In this document: one piece after another, positions 43,696 to 53,212 of the stretch
How positions within the stretch are numbered: the first letter of the stretch is position 1
How the letters are laid out: every line of letters begins with the position of its first letter
Origin: Gammaproteobacteria bacterium
GTDB taxonomy: Bacteria > Pseudomonadota > Gammaproteobacteria > Pseudomonadales > Halieaceae
DNA length: 64,000 nucleotides
Direction: 5' to 3'
NCBI GenBank assembly: GCA_009937065.1
Contig: JAACDF010000019.1
Coordinates: 42,055 to 106,054, forward strand
Made by a program: the position numbers and the translations under genes
The notes under the pieces: model-generated
What the model was told of the DNA's origin: nothing
Database searches by the model: none
Seen by the model: the letters and a program-made list of their open reading frames with translations, nothing else

Positions 43696-44484
43696 TTAAC
43701 TCATCGATCGTACTTTCATTGTCTGGCGGCCAACAGCAACGAGGTCGCCATTGGCATCCCAGATCTCGCAGTCCTGCTCGGTAACACCCTTGATCAGGGT
43801 ATGCGACCTAGCCCTGCATAGGATTGGTCCAGGTGCAGGCTTACCGCGCAACTGAACCGTCATTTCTACGGTCGGTACCCAACCGACATTGGGCACCAGA
43901 GTGAATGAGGGCGGGGGCATCATATCGCCAAACATCAAAAGATCGATTGGCTGGATGTTAGCTCCATCAACATATTGCATATAAGCAATAAACTCACCGG
44001 TGTTGGTGGGTTCTTGATCAGCAAAAAACTCCGCGCCCTTCACTATGCGCGTATCGATCGTGTTGTGAATTTCCAGCACGTTGTGCTTCGGTACGTCGAT
44101 GGACTCGAAGGGTGGTACGTCAGGCGGCGTCATCACCGTATTAGTAGGGCCCTTCAATCGATCGAGATCGGTGTAGGCTGCATTGGCGATGATCTTCAGG
44201 TTGCCCTCTTGGTAGAGGCGAGCTGACGCGAACTGAGTGCCTTTGCCAAGCCGCAGAATTTCAACCTCAACCTCGGCCTCACCCAACTGAGTTGGCTCTA
44301 AATAAAACGCGTTGATAGACAGTGGATCCGCATGGTTCAGCGACTGCGATATCGCACGCCCCACGATCGCCAAAACATAGCCACCGTTGGGTACACGGCC
44401 TATGCGCCACCCCTTTTGGAGATTGGCGCGCCATCGATTTTTGCCAATCGCTTCAAGTGTCGTGTCCTCTAAGAATTTGCCCAT
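43696..44484 (-). CDS. Acyl-CoA thioesterase-like protein (hotdog, TesB-like)
   Basis: GWRIGRVPNGGYVLAIVGRAISQ; LVPNVGWVPTVEMTVQLRGKPAPGPILCRARSHTLIKGVTEQDCEIWDANGDLVAVGRQ; start could be 44550. Confidence 0.82.
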   Translation of the reverse strand: MGKFLEDTTLEAIGKNRWRANLQKGWRIGRVPNGGYVLAIVGRAISQSLNHADPLSINAFYLEPTQLGEAEVEVEILRLGKGTQFASARLYQEGNLKIIANAAYTDLDRLKGPTNTVMTPPDVPPFESIDVPKHNVLEIHNTIDTRIVKGAEFFADQEPTNTGEFIAYMQYVDGANIQPIDLLMFGDMMPPPSFTLVPNVGWVPTVEMTVQLRGKPAPGPILCRARSHTLIKGVTEQDCEIWDANGDLVAVGRQTMKVRSMS

Positions 44485-44618
44485 TTGCTCACCCAGTGTT
44501 ATCACCTGTCCAGATCGCGCCCATTCTTGGGTCGCGGCGGAAGTGTACACACCTTGCGCTAAGACGTAGAGATTAGGTGAAAACTATCTCTATACTTGGG
44601 TGAAAAGAGGACTGACTC

Positions 44619-46088
44619 GTGAAAGTGTTTTCGGCAGGTCTCGCATTATCGACCGCATTGACAGCAGCGACACTCACACTGACCGTGCCATTGGCGTCGG
44701 GACAGGACCTGATGTTGGGTGCCTACGACCCCCGTCAGCAGGAAACACTCTGGAATGACGCCATCTACCTGCAAAGTAGTGGACAGCACAGCGAAGCCAT
44801 TGAAAAGCTTAAGCGCGCCGCACACCTAAGTCGCATAAACGATGGACTCAACGCGAAAAGTCAGCTCCCTTATCTCCGCGCCGAAATCGCCAGCCATCGC
44901 GCCTTGGAGCAGCTTGCTATTGCGGATGAGCGTCAGGCATACCTCTCCCGCATTGAATCAACAACGATTCCGTCGGGTCCGGAAAAGGTAAAAGCATTGC
45001 TGGCGCAGGCCGAATGGCATCAGTACGCACTGCTGCAGGATATTGACGAAGAAGAGGAAGCGACCGCCCGCATGGGCAAGGCATGGAACTTCTATCGTCG
45101 GGCGCTCAATGAATCGATAGCTACCTATGGCGAGGATTCGGAGGAGTTAATTCCAGCGCTTGAAGGGATGGTTCGTGCGCAATATCTACTGGCAAGTCAC
45201 CGCGGAATCGGAGCCGCTATGCCAGGAAAAATGGATCGTAACGCCACCAATTATGCTGCGGGTAAGAGCGCCTTTAAACGGGGCCTTGCTGTCCTTGTTG
45301 CGATGCAGCAACTCAATCGAGACCGCTTGGGCGTTAATCGTGAAATTCAAGCTGACGACCTGATTCGTATGGGTGACTGGGCGTGGTGGACCGGTAATCG
45401 AATGAACGCCATTAGTTTTTACCAAGATGCTCTCGCCCTCGCCAATGGCGAGAGTTTGGTAACAAGTGATGAAACAAATTCAGACACCAAGGAGAAAGTA
45501 CTTGATACAGTAGTGGACGAGGTGAATGGTGCCAGTGCGGTTAACGCTCCACGATCAAGCGGCGCTTCAAAGCCCGAGGTTAAAGAGACCGATATCGCTG
45601 ATAACGCAACACCACTTGCGCCGATGACGATTGCCGATGTGCAACGGGATCCACCTGAAACGACGAGCATTCCTGATCCTGTGGTCGAGATGACTGACGT
45701 TGACGGAGAGCAACTGGAAAGTGCCGTTGCAGTAGCATCGACGGAACTCTACCCAACCTTCCGTATACTTGATGCACCCGTAGCATTACCGGCAGTACCG
45801 GGCTTTGACCCCGTACTCGATATCAAGCAGGGTGAGCCCGCTGAAGGTGACCTGGTTGTGAGTTTCAATATTAGTATGACCGGTAAGGCAGTCAATTTGG
45901 AACGCATTCAGTTCCCAGCGGTCGAAGGTACGAGAGGTCCGGAACGCGTCATCCGACGGCTGAAAGAAATGCGTTTCAGGCCGGTATTCGAGGACGGTAA
46001 TCCAGCCGAAAGTGAGAGAATCACTTGGGTATTCGAACCGAAACACTGGGCAATGCCGAGAGCAACAACGACGGAGACATCGACATGA
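44619..46088 (+). CDS. Periplasmic TPR-containing protein with C-terminal TonB-C-like domain
   Basis: Signal peptide; TPR-like N-terminal half; C-terminal EGDLVVSFNISMTGKAVNLERIQFPAVEGTRGPERVIRRLKEMRFRPVFEDGNP; GTG start with AGAGG upstream. Confidence 0.78.
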   Translation: MKVFSAGLALSTALTAATLTLTVPLASGQDLMLGAYDPRQQETLWNDAIYLQSSGQHSEAIEKLKRAAHLSRINDGLNAKSQLPYLRAEIASHRALEQLAIADERQAYLSRIESTTIPSGPEKVKALLAQAEWHQYALLQDIDEEEEATARMGKAWNFYRRALNESIATYGEDSEELIPALEGMVRAQYLLASHRGIGAAMPGKMDRNATNYAAGKSAFKRGLAVLVAMQQLNRDRLGVNREIQADDLIRMGDWAWWTGNRMNAISFYQDALALANGESLVTSDETNSDTKEKVLDTVVDEVNGASAVNAPRSSGASKPEVKETDIADNATPLAPMTIADVQRDPPETTSIPDPVVEMTDVDGEQLESAVAVASTELYPTFRILDAPVALPAVPGFDPVLDIKQGEPAEGDLVVSFNISMTGKAVNLERIQFPAVEGTRGPERVIRRLKEMRFRPVFEDGNPAESERITWVFEPKHWAMPRATTTETST

Positions 46089-47221
46089 GTGTTAACGCAA
46101 TGAAGGGGCTTATTGCGGTGGCTGCGATTTTGCCAATCTTGGCGGGCTGTCCGTCGGCCAGTATGCCAACAACACCTTCAACCCCCTCTGCATCGATGCC
46201 ACCCGGCGGCAGCTCCGGATCTAGTGGCTCATCCGGGAGCTCATCTTCGAGCGGTGGTGGCTCAGGTGGTTCATCGAGTTCGTCTGGTGGGTCATCGGGC
46301 GGTGGTTCGTCCGCCGGCGGATCATCGGGCGGTGGGGCTTCGGGTGGAGGCTCATCGAGCTCCGGCGGCTCAGCGGGAAGTGGCAGCGCCGGTGGTGGTT
46401 CCGCGGGTGGCGGTATGCCTGGCGGAAGTCAGGGCAGTGGCTCAGGTGGCATGGAAAGCGGCAGCTCTAATGGGTCGGGCGACGGCGCCATGGCAGGGGG
46501 CGATCCTGGCTTTGGTGATTCCATCGGCGGTGATCTTTCACTTCCCAGTCTTGTCGATGAAGAGCCCGTCTACAGCGCCTCGTCTGGCAGCAGTGGTAAC
46601 GGCAGCGGGTCGAGTAACAGCTCCAGTAATGGAGGTGGGACCTCATCGGGTAGTGGCTCCAGCGGCGCGAGCGATGGAAGCTCTTCCTCTGGTGCCACCG
46701 AGGGGCAAGTTGCGTCTACTGCGGGCTCAGATGCAGGCCAAGGCGGTGGCACACGAGTACAGGGTGGTTTAGAGCCCGAGTGGGGAACTACGGACACCAT
46801 GACAACCGCAGAGCGTGTTGCAGTGCTCGATAGACAACTCGAAGAAAGCACTGGCGTGTTTGACGCCATCATTCGAGAAGAGCAACGTCAGCAGCGGACA
46901 AGTCGGCGAGAGCAAGGTGCCAATAATCAAAGCTCGGGTGACTCGGGAACCGAGCAAAGTTCAGGCGGTCGAAACCCTTATGAAGCAGATGAGCAAGGCG
47001 GTTACGGTTCTGTCGGCGGTGGCATGGGTGGACGTTCGGGCGGCGCACCTGATGCACCGGCGGTCTATGAGGCTCCCGAAGACATCCCATCCGGTAACGA
47101 CGACGACATAGTTGCACGTCAGCTTCGCGAGGCCGCTATGCGGGAGCCTGATACGGATATTCGTGAGGCGTTATGGAACGAATACCGAAAGTACAAAGGT
47201 ATTGAGATACCCGAAGAATGA
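46085..47221 (+). CDS. Ser/Gly-rich low-complexity lipoprotein
   Basis: MSVNAMKGLIAVAAILPILAGC lipobox; long (SSGGSS)n tract; ATGA overlaps at both ends. Confidence 0.8.
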   Translation: MSVNAMKGLIAVAAILPILAGCPSASMPTTPSTPSASMPPGGSSGSSGSSGSSSSSGGGSGGSSSSSGGSSGGGSSAGGSSGGGASGGGSSSSGGSAGSGSAGGGSAGGGMPGGSQGSGSGGMESGSSNGSGDGAMAGGDPGFGDSIGGDLSLPSLVDEEPVYSASSGSSGNGSGSSNSSSNGGGTSSGSGSSGASDGSSSSGATEGQVASTAGSDAGQGGGTRVQGGLEPEWGTTDTMTTAERVAVLDRQLEESTGVFDAIIREEQRQQRTSRREQGANNQSSGDSGTEQSSGGRNPYEADEQGGYGSVGGGMGGRSGGAPDAPAVYEAPEDIPSGNDDDIVARQLREAAMREPDTDIREALWNEYRKYKGIEIPEE

Positions 47222-48408
47222 TTAATCGGCTTACGACACTGCTAACTCTGCTGACTGTGCTTGGCGGATGTGTAACAGAGACTGTCAAAACAACTGCGGT
47301 GCCGACGCTGAGCACCTATGAGACATCACTACCGAGTGATGAGGTGCTCGATATTGCAGTGGTCGTTTTTGATCCGGGCATTGCGGAAGTGGATCCAGAG
47401 GAAGGTATCTACCCGGAAATTAGGCGCGCCGAGGCAACCTTTATGGCGAGAGAGCTTGCTCTCGTTCTGGATGATCAAGGCGTGTGGGGGGCGAGTCGAG
47501 TGGTGCCCTCCGCCGAACACATTACTGATGTCCTGGTCACTGGAGCGATAGAGCGGTCGGATGGCGAGGCGCTAGCCCTCGTAATTAAAGCTATCGACGC
47601 TCAGGGGCGCACCTGGCTCGATAAACAGTACGCTGGAACAACCAGTCGCTATGCATATCAACAGACTCAGCGCGTTAAGAAGGATCCGTTTCTCGCCGTC
47701 TATAGGGACGTCGCAAACGACTTAATCGCCGTTTTCAAATCGTTAGCCCGTCGTGATCGACTTGCCATCAGAGATGTATCCAAGCTGAAGTTTGCTCAGA
47801 GTTTCGCGCCAGAAGCTTTTAAAGGCTACCTCAGCGAGGGTGAGGGTGCGCTCACACACCCTGTCAGGCTTCCAGCAGAGAGTGATCCGATGATGTCCCG
47901 TATCGGTGCCATTCAACAGCGCAACCACATCTTCGTTGACACGCTGCAAGGTCATTACGATAACTTTTCCGGCTCGATGGATGGTCCCTACAATGAGTGG
48001 CGACGGTTGAGCTACGAAGAGACTGTCGCGTTACGTGAGCTTGAAAACGAGGCGCAGACCCAATTAATCATGGGGGGGATTTCTCTATTAGCGGGCATCG
48101 CGGCAGCTACGTCCGATGATCGTAATGTTAGGACTGCGGGCGCTGTTGGAATGTACGCGGGTGGTGGCCTGATTAAGAGCGGATTAGAGCGCAGGGCGGA
48201 AGCCAAAATTCACTCACTCGCTCTTGAGGAGCTAGGACAGTCGTTAGAAGCGGAAATCACACCTCAGGTGATTGAGCTGGAGGACCGAACCATCGAGCTT
48301 TCAGGTACGATTGAAGATCAATACGGCCAGTGGCGTGAGATCCTTAGTGATATCTACGCTGCGGAAATTTCTGAGCTTCCAACTGATATAAGCCAGTCCT
48401 CTCAATAA
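47218..48408 (+). CDS. Lipoprotein, hypothetical
   Basis: LLTLLTVLGGC lipobox; alpha/beta N-terminal domain, C-terminal Gly-rich hydrophobic hairpin (LIMGGISLLAGIAAAT...GAVGMYAGGGLIKSG). Confidence 0.8.
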   Translation: MINRLTTLLTLLTVLGGCVTETVKTTAVPTLSTYETSLPSDEVLDIAVVVFDPGIAEVDPEEGIYPEIRRAEATFMARELALVLDDQGVWGASRVVPSAEHITDVLVTGAIERSDGEALALVIKAIDAQGRTWLDKQYAGTTSRYAYQQTQRVKKDPFLAVYRDVANDLIAVFKSLARRDRLAIRDVSKLKFAQSFAPEAFKGYLSEGEGALTHPVRLPAESDPMMSRIGAIQQRNHIFVDTLQGHYDNFSGSMDGPYNEWRRLSYEETVALRELENEAQTQLIMGGISLLAGIAAATSDDRNVRTAGAVGMYAGGGLIKSGLERRAEAKIHSLALEELGQSLEAEITPQVIELEDRTIELSGTIEDQYGQWREILSDIYAAEISELPTDISQSSQ

Positions 48409-48425
48409 ACGAGTCTTGCCGATAG

Positions 48426-49970
48426 ATGACAAACGATAGCAAAGACACGTTGCGCGCGGCGTCCTTTGAACCGAAAGCTAAGTCTCAAAGCGTCCAGGAG
48501 GTCCCGGATAACCCTCGACCAGTGGGTACGTGGATAGCACTGGCCAGTGGCGCCGTTTTGCTTGGGCTTGTCGTATTTGTCCTACCTCAATTTGCACCTA
48601 AACCCCAGATTCCGTCTTCATCAGACGCCAGCACTGCTGTGTCAGCTGCGCCAGCAGCTTCAATGTCATCAGCCGCTAGGCCGCAGGAGAGCGTTTCCGA
48701 ACGAAGCCCGTTCGCAGAAGCACAGCTCGCCAAAGTCCGACGCTCAGCTCAAGAGGTACTGCAATCATTACTGGAAACCCAGTCTCGACTCGAATCGCGG
48801 GGTGTTGATCAATGGGAAGAAGATGGTTTCACCGCGGCAAGTGCCATTGCAGTTGAGGGTGATGCGTTATACCGAGCGCAAAAATTTGATGAGGCCGAAG
48901 CCTTGTATCAACAAGCTCTTGACGCCTTGAATGCGCTGGAGGCCTCACTAAGCGACGAAATCGACAGCAGACTCGCTCTGCTGCTCGAGGCTATTGAATC
49001 AGGCGATGAAGCCACAGCCGACGCTATCGCACCCTTGCTTCAACAAATGGCACCTGACAGCGATGCCGTTTTTGACGCCGTTGAGCGTGTCCCCCTCATG
49101 CCTGAAATTGCGAATCTAGAAACGTCGGCTAAGGCGAGTTTCGAGCAAGGTGGCTTCGGCGAGGCGGTATCTCAAATCGCCGAGGCACTGCGGGTCGATC
49201 CCGTCCACCAGCGTCTGGCAGACGTCCTAAGGCAATACACGGTGGCACTGACAAATCAGCGCTTTGAAGATGCAATGACGCAGGGGTTCGCATTGCTGAG
49301 CGCTAGCGATTTCGCCAACGCTCGGACTTCGTTTCAATCTGCAAGACTAATCCTTCCCGCCGCCGATGGTCCCAGTGCTGCCCTGGCACAGCTTGAAGAG
49401 GCAGAAACCTTGTCTCGCCTGAATGCATTACTGGGTCGAGCCGCTGATTTATCTGCACAAGAGCAATGGGCAGAGGTAGTTGCTGTATTAGAAAAGGTAC
49501 TGGCCATTGATGCCAGTCTTGTTGAGGCGTCAGATGGCCTGGAAAAAGCCCGCCCATTGGCAGAGCTGTTTGCAAAACTGGATACGATCGTCGAGAAACA
49601 AGCGCGGCTGGTTGATCCCGTCGTGCTGAGTGAAGCCCAACTCTCTCTGTCAGAGGCCGAGACGGCGCTGGCGACCAACCCACAGGCATCGCCCCTGTTA
49701 GAGGAGAGAGTGATCGCTGTGCGATCGGCAGTGGCAACCGCCAGCACACCTTTGCCGGTACTTATTACTTCCGACGGCCTAACTGAGATAACCATCAAAC
49801 GCGTTGCGCGTCTCGGTGCTGTCTCATCGAGGACGGTGTCGCTTCGACCAGGCCAATATCAATTTCTGGGTAGCCGCGACGGTTACCGAGACGTGTTGGT
49901 CACTGCCAGTATCAACGCCGCATCCGATAATCGTATTGACGTCCGATGCGAGGAGACGATCATTCGCTAA
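48426..49970 (+). CDS. Inner-membrane-anchored periplasmic TPR-like protein
   Basis: Single TM (WIALASGAVLLGLVVFVLPQF), helical repeats, C-terminal TVSLRPGQYQFLGSRDGYRDVLV PEGA-like end. Confidence 0.75.
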   Translation: MTNDSKDTLRAASFEPKAKSQSVQEVPDNPRPVGTWIALASGAVLLGLVVFVLPQFAPKPQIPSSSDASTAVSAAPAASMSSAARPQESVSERSPFAEAQLAKVRRSAQEVLQSLLETQSRLESRGVDQWEEDGFTAASAIAVEGDALYRAQKFDEAEALYQQALDALNALEASLSDEIDSRLALLLEAIESGDEATADAIAPLLQQMAPDSDAVFDAVERVPLMPEIANLETSAKASFEQGGFGEAVSQIAEALRVDPVHQRLADVLRQYTVALTNQRFEDAMTQGFALLSASDFANARTSFQSARLILPAADGPSAALAQLEEAETLSRLNALLGRAADLSAQEQWAEVVAVLEKVLAIDASLVEASDGLEKARPLAELFAKLDTIVEKQARLVDPVVLSEAQLSLSEAETALATNPQASPLLEERVIAVRSAVATASTPLPVLITSDGLTEITIKRVARLGAVSSRTVSLRPGQYQFLGSRDGYRDVLVTASINAASDNRIDVRCEETIIR

Positions 49971-52051
49971 TGTCTAACGAGCGCAACCAATCCGAGTCCT
50001 TGTCACCCACGGCATTTGAACCTCGCAGTGAAAAGACAGTGGCGACAACTCGACGCCTTACACCAGCCACCGCATTGCTGGTTGTGGCGGGCTTGGTCAT
50101 CGCTTATGTACTGTTCTTCTTGCTCACGGCTCGATCGGTATCAGTCACTGTGGAGTCAGAAACGACACCTACTATCGATATCTCAGGACTGCATTTACCC
50201 TTCGGTGAGCGTTTCCTAATGAGGCCCGGCTCCTATGAGCTCAATGTCACCGCGGAGGGATATCAGACCTACACCGGGTCTTTACGCGTAGACGATGCCG
50301 AGGTGCAGACACGGGCGGTGGTGTTAACGCCTCTGCCCGGCACATTGATCATCGAGTCCATACCGCCATCAGCGACTGTGTCATTGAGCGGGACCGAGAT
50401 CGGCGTCACGCCCTTGACCATCGATGAGGTAGACGCGGGCGAGGTGACCGTGAACTTGGTGGCCGAGCGTTATCTCCCTTACGAGACCACCATTGAAGTG
50501 ATGGGCAGAGCCCAAACACAGCGGTTCTCTACCAGCCTGACTCCGGGCTGGGCTAGAGTGTCAGTCGAGACGATTCCTGCCGAGGTCTCAGTAAGCATTG
50601 ATCAGCAGAGCGTTGATCGGTCAGCGGTCACATCCAGCAAACAAGTAATCGAAGTGATGCAAGGAGCGCGCGAAATCACTTTCAGTGCGCCGGGCTATAT
50701 CGACGAGGTGGTCGAGCTAAAGGCCGTCGCTGATACCGATGTCGACCTCGGTACTATCGAACTCACACCGGCGGCGGGGATACTTCGTTTAACTTCTGTC
50801 CCCGCGGGCGCGGTTGTCACCCGCGATGGTCGCTTTGTCGGCGCCACTCCAACTGACGTAACTATGGAACCCGCGGCACGACATCGCATCGAGCTAAGAC
50901 GGGCGGGCTACTTGCCCGAATCATTTAGCCTCTCACTGGAAAAGGGTGCGAGCATCGACCGGCAAGTCGTTTTGTCACCGGCGCTGGGTGAAGTCGACAT
51001 CCAAGTCACACCCCGCAATGCCACCATTCAGGTCAATGGCGACGATCGCGGCAAGGGAAGTCAAATATTGGCCTTACCGGGTATAGAACAAGTAATTACC
51101 ATCAGAGCACCGGGGTACGCCAGCGTGGAAAAGCGCGTAACACCGCGCGCAGGGCTTAAACAACAGATCAGTGTGGCACTCCTGACAGAAGAAGAAGCCA
51201 GAAAAGCAGCCATCAAACCGGAGATAACCAGCTCGGTTGGTCAAACATTGCTCTTGATTGATCCTCAAGTGAGTCCGGTGAATGAGTTCACCATGGGCGC
51301 TCCTCGACGCGATGCCGGAAGAGGTGCCAACGAGGTCGAACGACCCGTTAGACTGACGCGTGCGTTTTACATGGCAACAACCGAGGTCACGAATGCGCAG
51401 TTTCGTCAGTTCACAGCGAATCATGAGTCGGGACAAGCCGGAGGTAAGAGCTTAAACCGCGAGCACCAACCCGCTGTACAGCTCTCTTGGCAGCAGGCGG
51501 CCAGCTTCTGTAATTGGCTAAGCGCGCGCGAGGGCCTAGCTCCCTTTTATACTGAGCGAGATGGCATCATCACCGGGTTCAACAGCACCTCAACCGGATA
51601 CCGTCTCCCAACCGAAGCTGAATGGGCGTTCGCGACCCGCGTACAGGGAGAGGGTATCTGGCGATTTGCCTGGGGCGAAGCCTGGCCACCTGAAGACGGC
51701 AGCGCCAACCTCGCCGATGCCTCCTCCGCGCTCGTCACAGGTCGCATCCTTAATGGTTACACTGACAACGTTGTCGTAAGCGCTGAGGTTGGAAAGTTTC
51801 CGCCCAACCCCAGAGGTCTATACGATATGGGTGGTAATGTCGCTGAGTGGGTCAATGACGTGTACCGGATTCCGGTACCTAATGAAGTAATTGAAGAGAA
51901 TCCGCTAGGGGATCCACAGGGCGATAACTACACTATAAGAGGTGCGAGTTGGAGCTTGAGTCGTTTGCGTGAACTCCGTCTGACCTACCGTGACTACGGT
52001 GAGCGTGGACGTGATGATGTTGGATTTAGGGTGGCAAGGTATGCAGAGTAA
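49970..52051 (+). CDS. Inner-membrane PEGA-repeat protein with C-terminal SUMF1/FGE-like domain
   Basis: TM ALLVVAGLVIAYVLFFLL; repeated PEGA-like units; FTMGAPRRDAGRGANEVERPVRLTRAFYMATTEVTNAQFRQF...GYRLPTEAEWAFATR...MGGNVAEWVND...DVGFRVAR. Confidence 0.9.
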   Translation: MSNERNQSESLSPTAFEPRSEKTVATTRRLTPATALLVVAGLVIAYVLFFLLTARSVSVTVESETTPTIDISGLHLPFGERFLMRPGSYELNVTAEGYQTYTGSLRVDDAEVQTRAVVLTPLPGTLIIESIPPSATVSLSGTEIGVTPLTIDEVDAGEVTVNLVAERYLPYETTIEVMGRAQTQRFSTSLTPGWARVSVETIPAEVSVSIDQQSVDRSAVTSSKQVIEVMQGAREITFSAPGYIDEVVELKAVADTDVDLGTIELTPAAGILRLTSVPAGAVVTRDGRFVGATPTDVTMEPAARHRIELRRAGYLPESFSLSLEKGASIDRQVVLSPALGEVDIQVTPRNATIQVNGDDRGKGSQILALPGIEQVITIRAPGYASVEKRVTPRAGLKQQISVALLTEEEARKAAIKPEITSSVGQTLLLIDPQVSPVNEFTMGAPRRDAGRGANEVERPVRLTRAFYMATTEVTNAQFRQFTANHESGQAGGKSLNREHQPAVQLSWQQAASFCNWLSAREGLAPFYTERDGIITGFNSTSTGYRLPTEAEWAFATRVQGEGIWRFAWGEAWPPEDGSANLADASSALVTGRILNGYTDNVVVSAEVGKFPPNPRGLYDMGGNVAEWVNDVYRIPVPNEVIEENPLGDPQGDNYTIRGASWSLSRLRELRLTYRDYGERGRDDVGFRVARYAE

Positions 52052-52397
52052 GTTTTGGGTCGGCGTGTTGTCGTTTGCAGGTGTCGTCCTGTTTGCCCAC
52101 GCGCAGGATGACACTTCTGCCTCGTCCAATGTTTCTAAAGATGAGGCGGTAGCGGCGGCATCCGCATCCGATTCGACAGGAGTCAACATAGTCAATGGTG
52201 GTGGTGTCGAAGCCACTGTGGAAGCACCAGACGAAGGACCTTTAAACGGTATTTTAAAAGGAGCTGATGGACCCTCTTCTGACGCACCGGGCCTACCGAT
52301 TGAAGACACCCCATCGGCCGCAACCGTGGATGACAACTACACACCCACCGAACGAATTAGCGAAGATCGATCCGTATCTTTTCCGGTTGATATCTAA
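52041..52397 (+). CDS. Small secreted low-complexity protein
   Basis: MQSKFWVGVLSFAGVVLFAHAQDDT signal peptide; 11-bp overlap with the upstream gene; ORF track starts at 51990. Confidence 0.7.
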   Translation: MQSKFWVGVLSFAGVVLFAHAQDDTSASSNVSKDEAVAAASASDSTGVNIVNGGGVEATVEAPDEGPLNGILKGADGPSSDAPGLPIEDTPSAATVDDNYTPTERISEDRSVSFPVDI

Positions 52398-52402
52398 GGT
52401 GC

Positions 52403-53212
52403 ATGCGTATGTCTAAAACGAGAATCCCGTCAGAGTTTGCGTTTCAGCTATTAGCATTGCTTGCGGCCGTAATCGTCGTGCATGCCTTTTACGTAGGCTT
52501 GATACGACCCTCTGCCGATGTGCAACTAGCAGCACAAGCGGCTCTTCAGGCGTCGGGAGAAGCTTTTGTACCCGAGCGCTCGCTGTATGTTGTGATTCGA
52601 GATTTCGAGCAGGAAGCGTGTTTCATTCTCATGATCTGGGCCCTGGCGATCATGGGCCTCAAAGCATGGACGACGCGCGAGGAAACCACGATGCTCGAAC
52701 GCAACCTGATTGAAGTTAGCGAGGGCACAACCCTACTACCCCAGGATGCGAGAAATTACGCGCGCGGTATCGAAGCACTACCCGAAAACGAGCAGGAACT
52801 ACTTTTACCGCGAACACTGCTCAATGCGCTCAGCCGTTTCTCTACAACGGCCAGTATTCCTGCCGTCTCTGAAGCCGTACGCGAGCAATGTGATATTGAG
52901 GCAGACAAGCTCGACTCTGAATTATCGATGGTTCGGTACATCAGCTGGGCAATTCCATCTATTGGATTTATTGGAACAGTTCGCGGCATCGGAGATGCGC
53001 TTGGACAAGCCTACAAGGCGGTTGAGGGTGACATTTCAGGCGTAACAGTTAGCCTCGGGGTTGCCTTCAACAGCACGTTCGTGGCGCTGGTCTTGTCCAT
53101 CATCATCATGTTTGCGTTGCACCAGCTGCAGCTTTCGCAGGAACGACTGGTCCTGAACACGCAGCGTTATGTGGACAAGAAGCTCATTCGTCATCTGGCA
53201 GCGCCTAAATGA
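52403..53212 (+). CDS. MotA/TolQ/ExbB-family proton channel protein
   Basis: YISWAIPSIGFIGTVRGIGDALGQAYKAVEGDISGVTVSLGVAFNSTFVALVLSIIIMFALHQL; at least three TM segments. Confidence 0.93.
   Translation: MRMSKTRIPSEFAFQLLALLAAVIVVHAFYVGLIRPSADVQLAAQAALQASGEAFVPERSLYVVIRDFEQEACFILMIWALAIMGLKAWTTREETTMLERNLIEVSEGTTLLPQDARNYARGIEALPENEQELLLPRTLLNALSRFSTTASIPAVSEAVREQCDIEADKLDSELSMVRYISWAIPSIGFIGTVRGIGDALGQAYKAVEGDISGVTVSLGVAFNSTFVALVLSIIIMFALHQLQLSQERLVLNTQRYVDKKLIRHLAAPK

Noticed and set aside
46113-46772. 219-aa plus-strand ORF overlapping the Ser/Gly-rich lipoprotein
   Set aside because: Composition (His/Ala/Val/Arg-rich) is the frame-shifted reading of the Gly/Ser codon tract; the lipoprotein frame has a lipobox and operon-style overlaps
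46570-46872. Antisense Pro/Leu/Glu-rich ORF
   Set aside because: Mirror artifact of the Ser/Gly low-complexity region
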